A stretch of 5,110 bases of DNA from Planctomycetota bacterium. GTDB lineage: Bacteria; Planctomycetota; UBA1135; GCA-002686595. Location of the stretch: NCBI GenBank assembly GCA_016764635.1, contig JAESRM010000013.1, positions 8,969 through 14,078 on the forward strand, given 5' to 3'. A program made the translations under genes and the position numbers. Positions 5,001-5,110 of this stretch are shown here, piece by piece. The notes under the pieces were generated by a model. The model saw only the letters and a list, made by a program, of their open reading frames with translations, made no database searches and had not been told where the DNA came from. Each line of letters opens with the position of its first letter. The first letter of the stretch is position 1.

Positions 5001-5110
5001 AAGGAAAGTGAGCTGCGGACACAATACGGATTGGGTGCAGTCCACCCGAAAATGCGTAAGGCGGAAGGAGCAAAGCAGCGAGGGGAAAGGAACCAATCGA
5101 GGTTCTGGCG

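Larger units (their letters stand above)
4841..5110. other. Downstream non-coding region with hairpins and short repeats
   Basis: No reading frame of note is visible on either strand here. The region holds a strong hairpin directly after the last stop codon (4841-4887), a perfect 12-bp palindrome GGAGTTAACTCC (4886-4897), a smaller hairpin (4911-4938), a CACGAAG repeat block (4949-5000), and then a purine-rich stretch from about 5055 in which I recognise nothing. No start of a following gene is apparent before the window ends. Confidence 0.6.

Overview
The window is a GC-rich (about 60% by eye) bacterial segment with one compact, same-strand operon of four genes (387-4840), a 386-base leader side and a 270-base trailer. 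The genes use mostly C/G-ending codons, none of the four starts has a recognisable Shine-Dalgarno sequence, and the trailer carries CACGAAG-type short repeats. These repeats are common between genes in Planctomycetota, Verrucomicrobiota and other environmental bacteria, so I lean towards that kind of organism. There is no rRNA or universal marker here, and the taxonomy is only an inference.

Layout. 1-386: no convincing gene, but several inverted repeats, including a perfect 8-bp one just upstream of the first gene. 387-1547: a class I SAM-dependent methyltransferase of the three-domain sugar C-methyltransferase type whose N-terminal zinc-binding cysteines are replaced. 1559-2818: a canonical TylC3/NovU/TcaB9-type sugar C-methyltransferase with all expected zinc and active-site residues. 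2823-3599: a sugar-1-phosphate nucleotidylyltransferase of the glucose-1-phosphate cytidylyltransferase (RfbF) family. 3620-4840: a third protein of the three-domain methyltransferase family with an intact SAM-binding motif, but with the catalytic Tyr/Glu/His positions and half of the zinc cysteines replaced. 4841-5110: hairpins, a 12-bp palindrome and a CACGAAG repeat block bounded by a 7-bp inverted repeat; no gene seen.

How the genes fit together (inference): the nucleotidylyltransferase would activate a hexose-1-phosphate, probably as CDP-hexose. After dehydration by an enzyme encoded elsewhere, the keto-sugar would be C-methylated by the second gene. The first gene could methylate at a second position or on a second sugar. 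The fourth may have a changed chemistry or act as a non-catalytic sugar-nucleotide-binding partner. The likely end product is a branched or methylated deoxysugar for a surface polysaccharide, O-antigen or glycosylated metabolite. No 4,6-dehydratase, epimerase/reductase, aminotransferase or glycosyltransferase lies in the window, so the pathway is incomplete here.

The strongest observation is the trio of paralogous methyltransferase-like proteins around one nucleotidylyltransferase. They show graded loss of conserved sites: the second gene is intact, the first lacks zinc ligands, and the fourth lacks catalytic residues and two zinc ligands.
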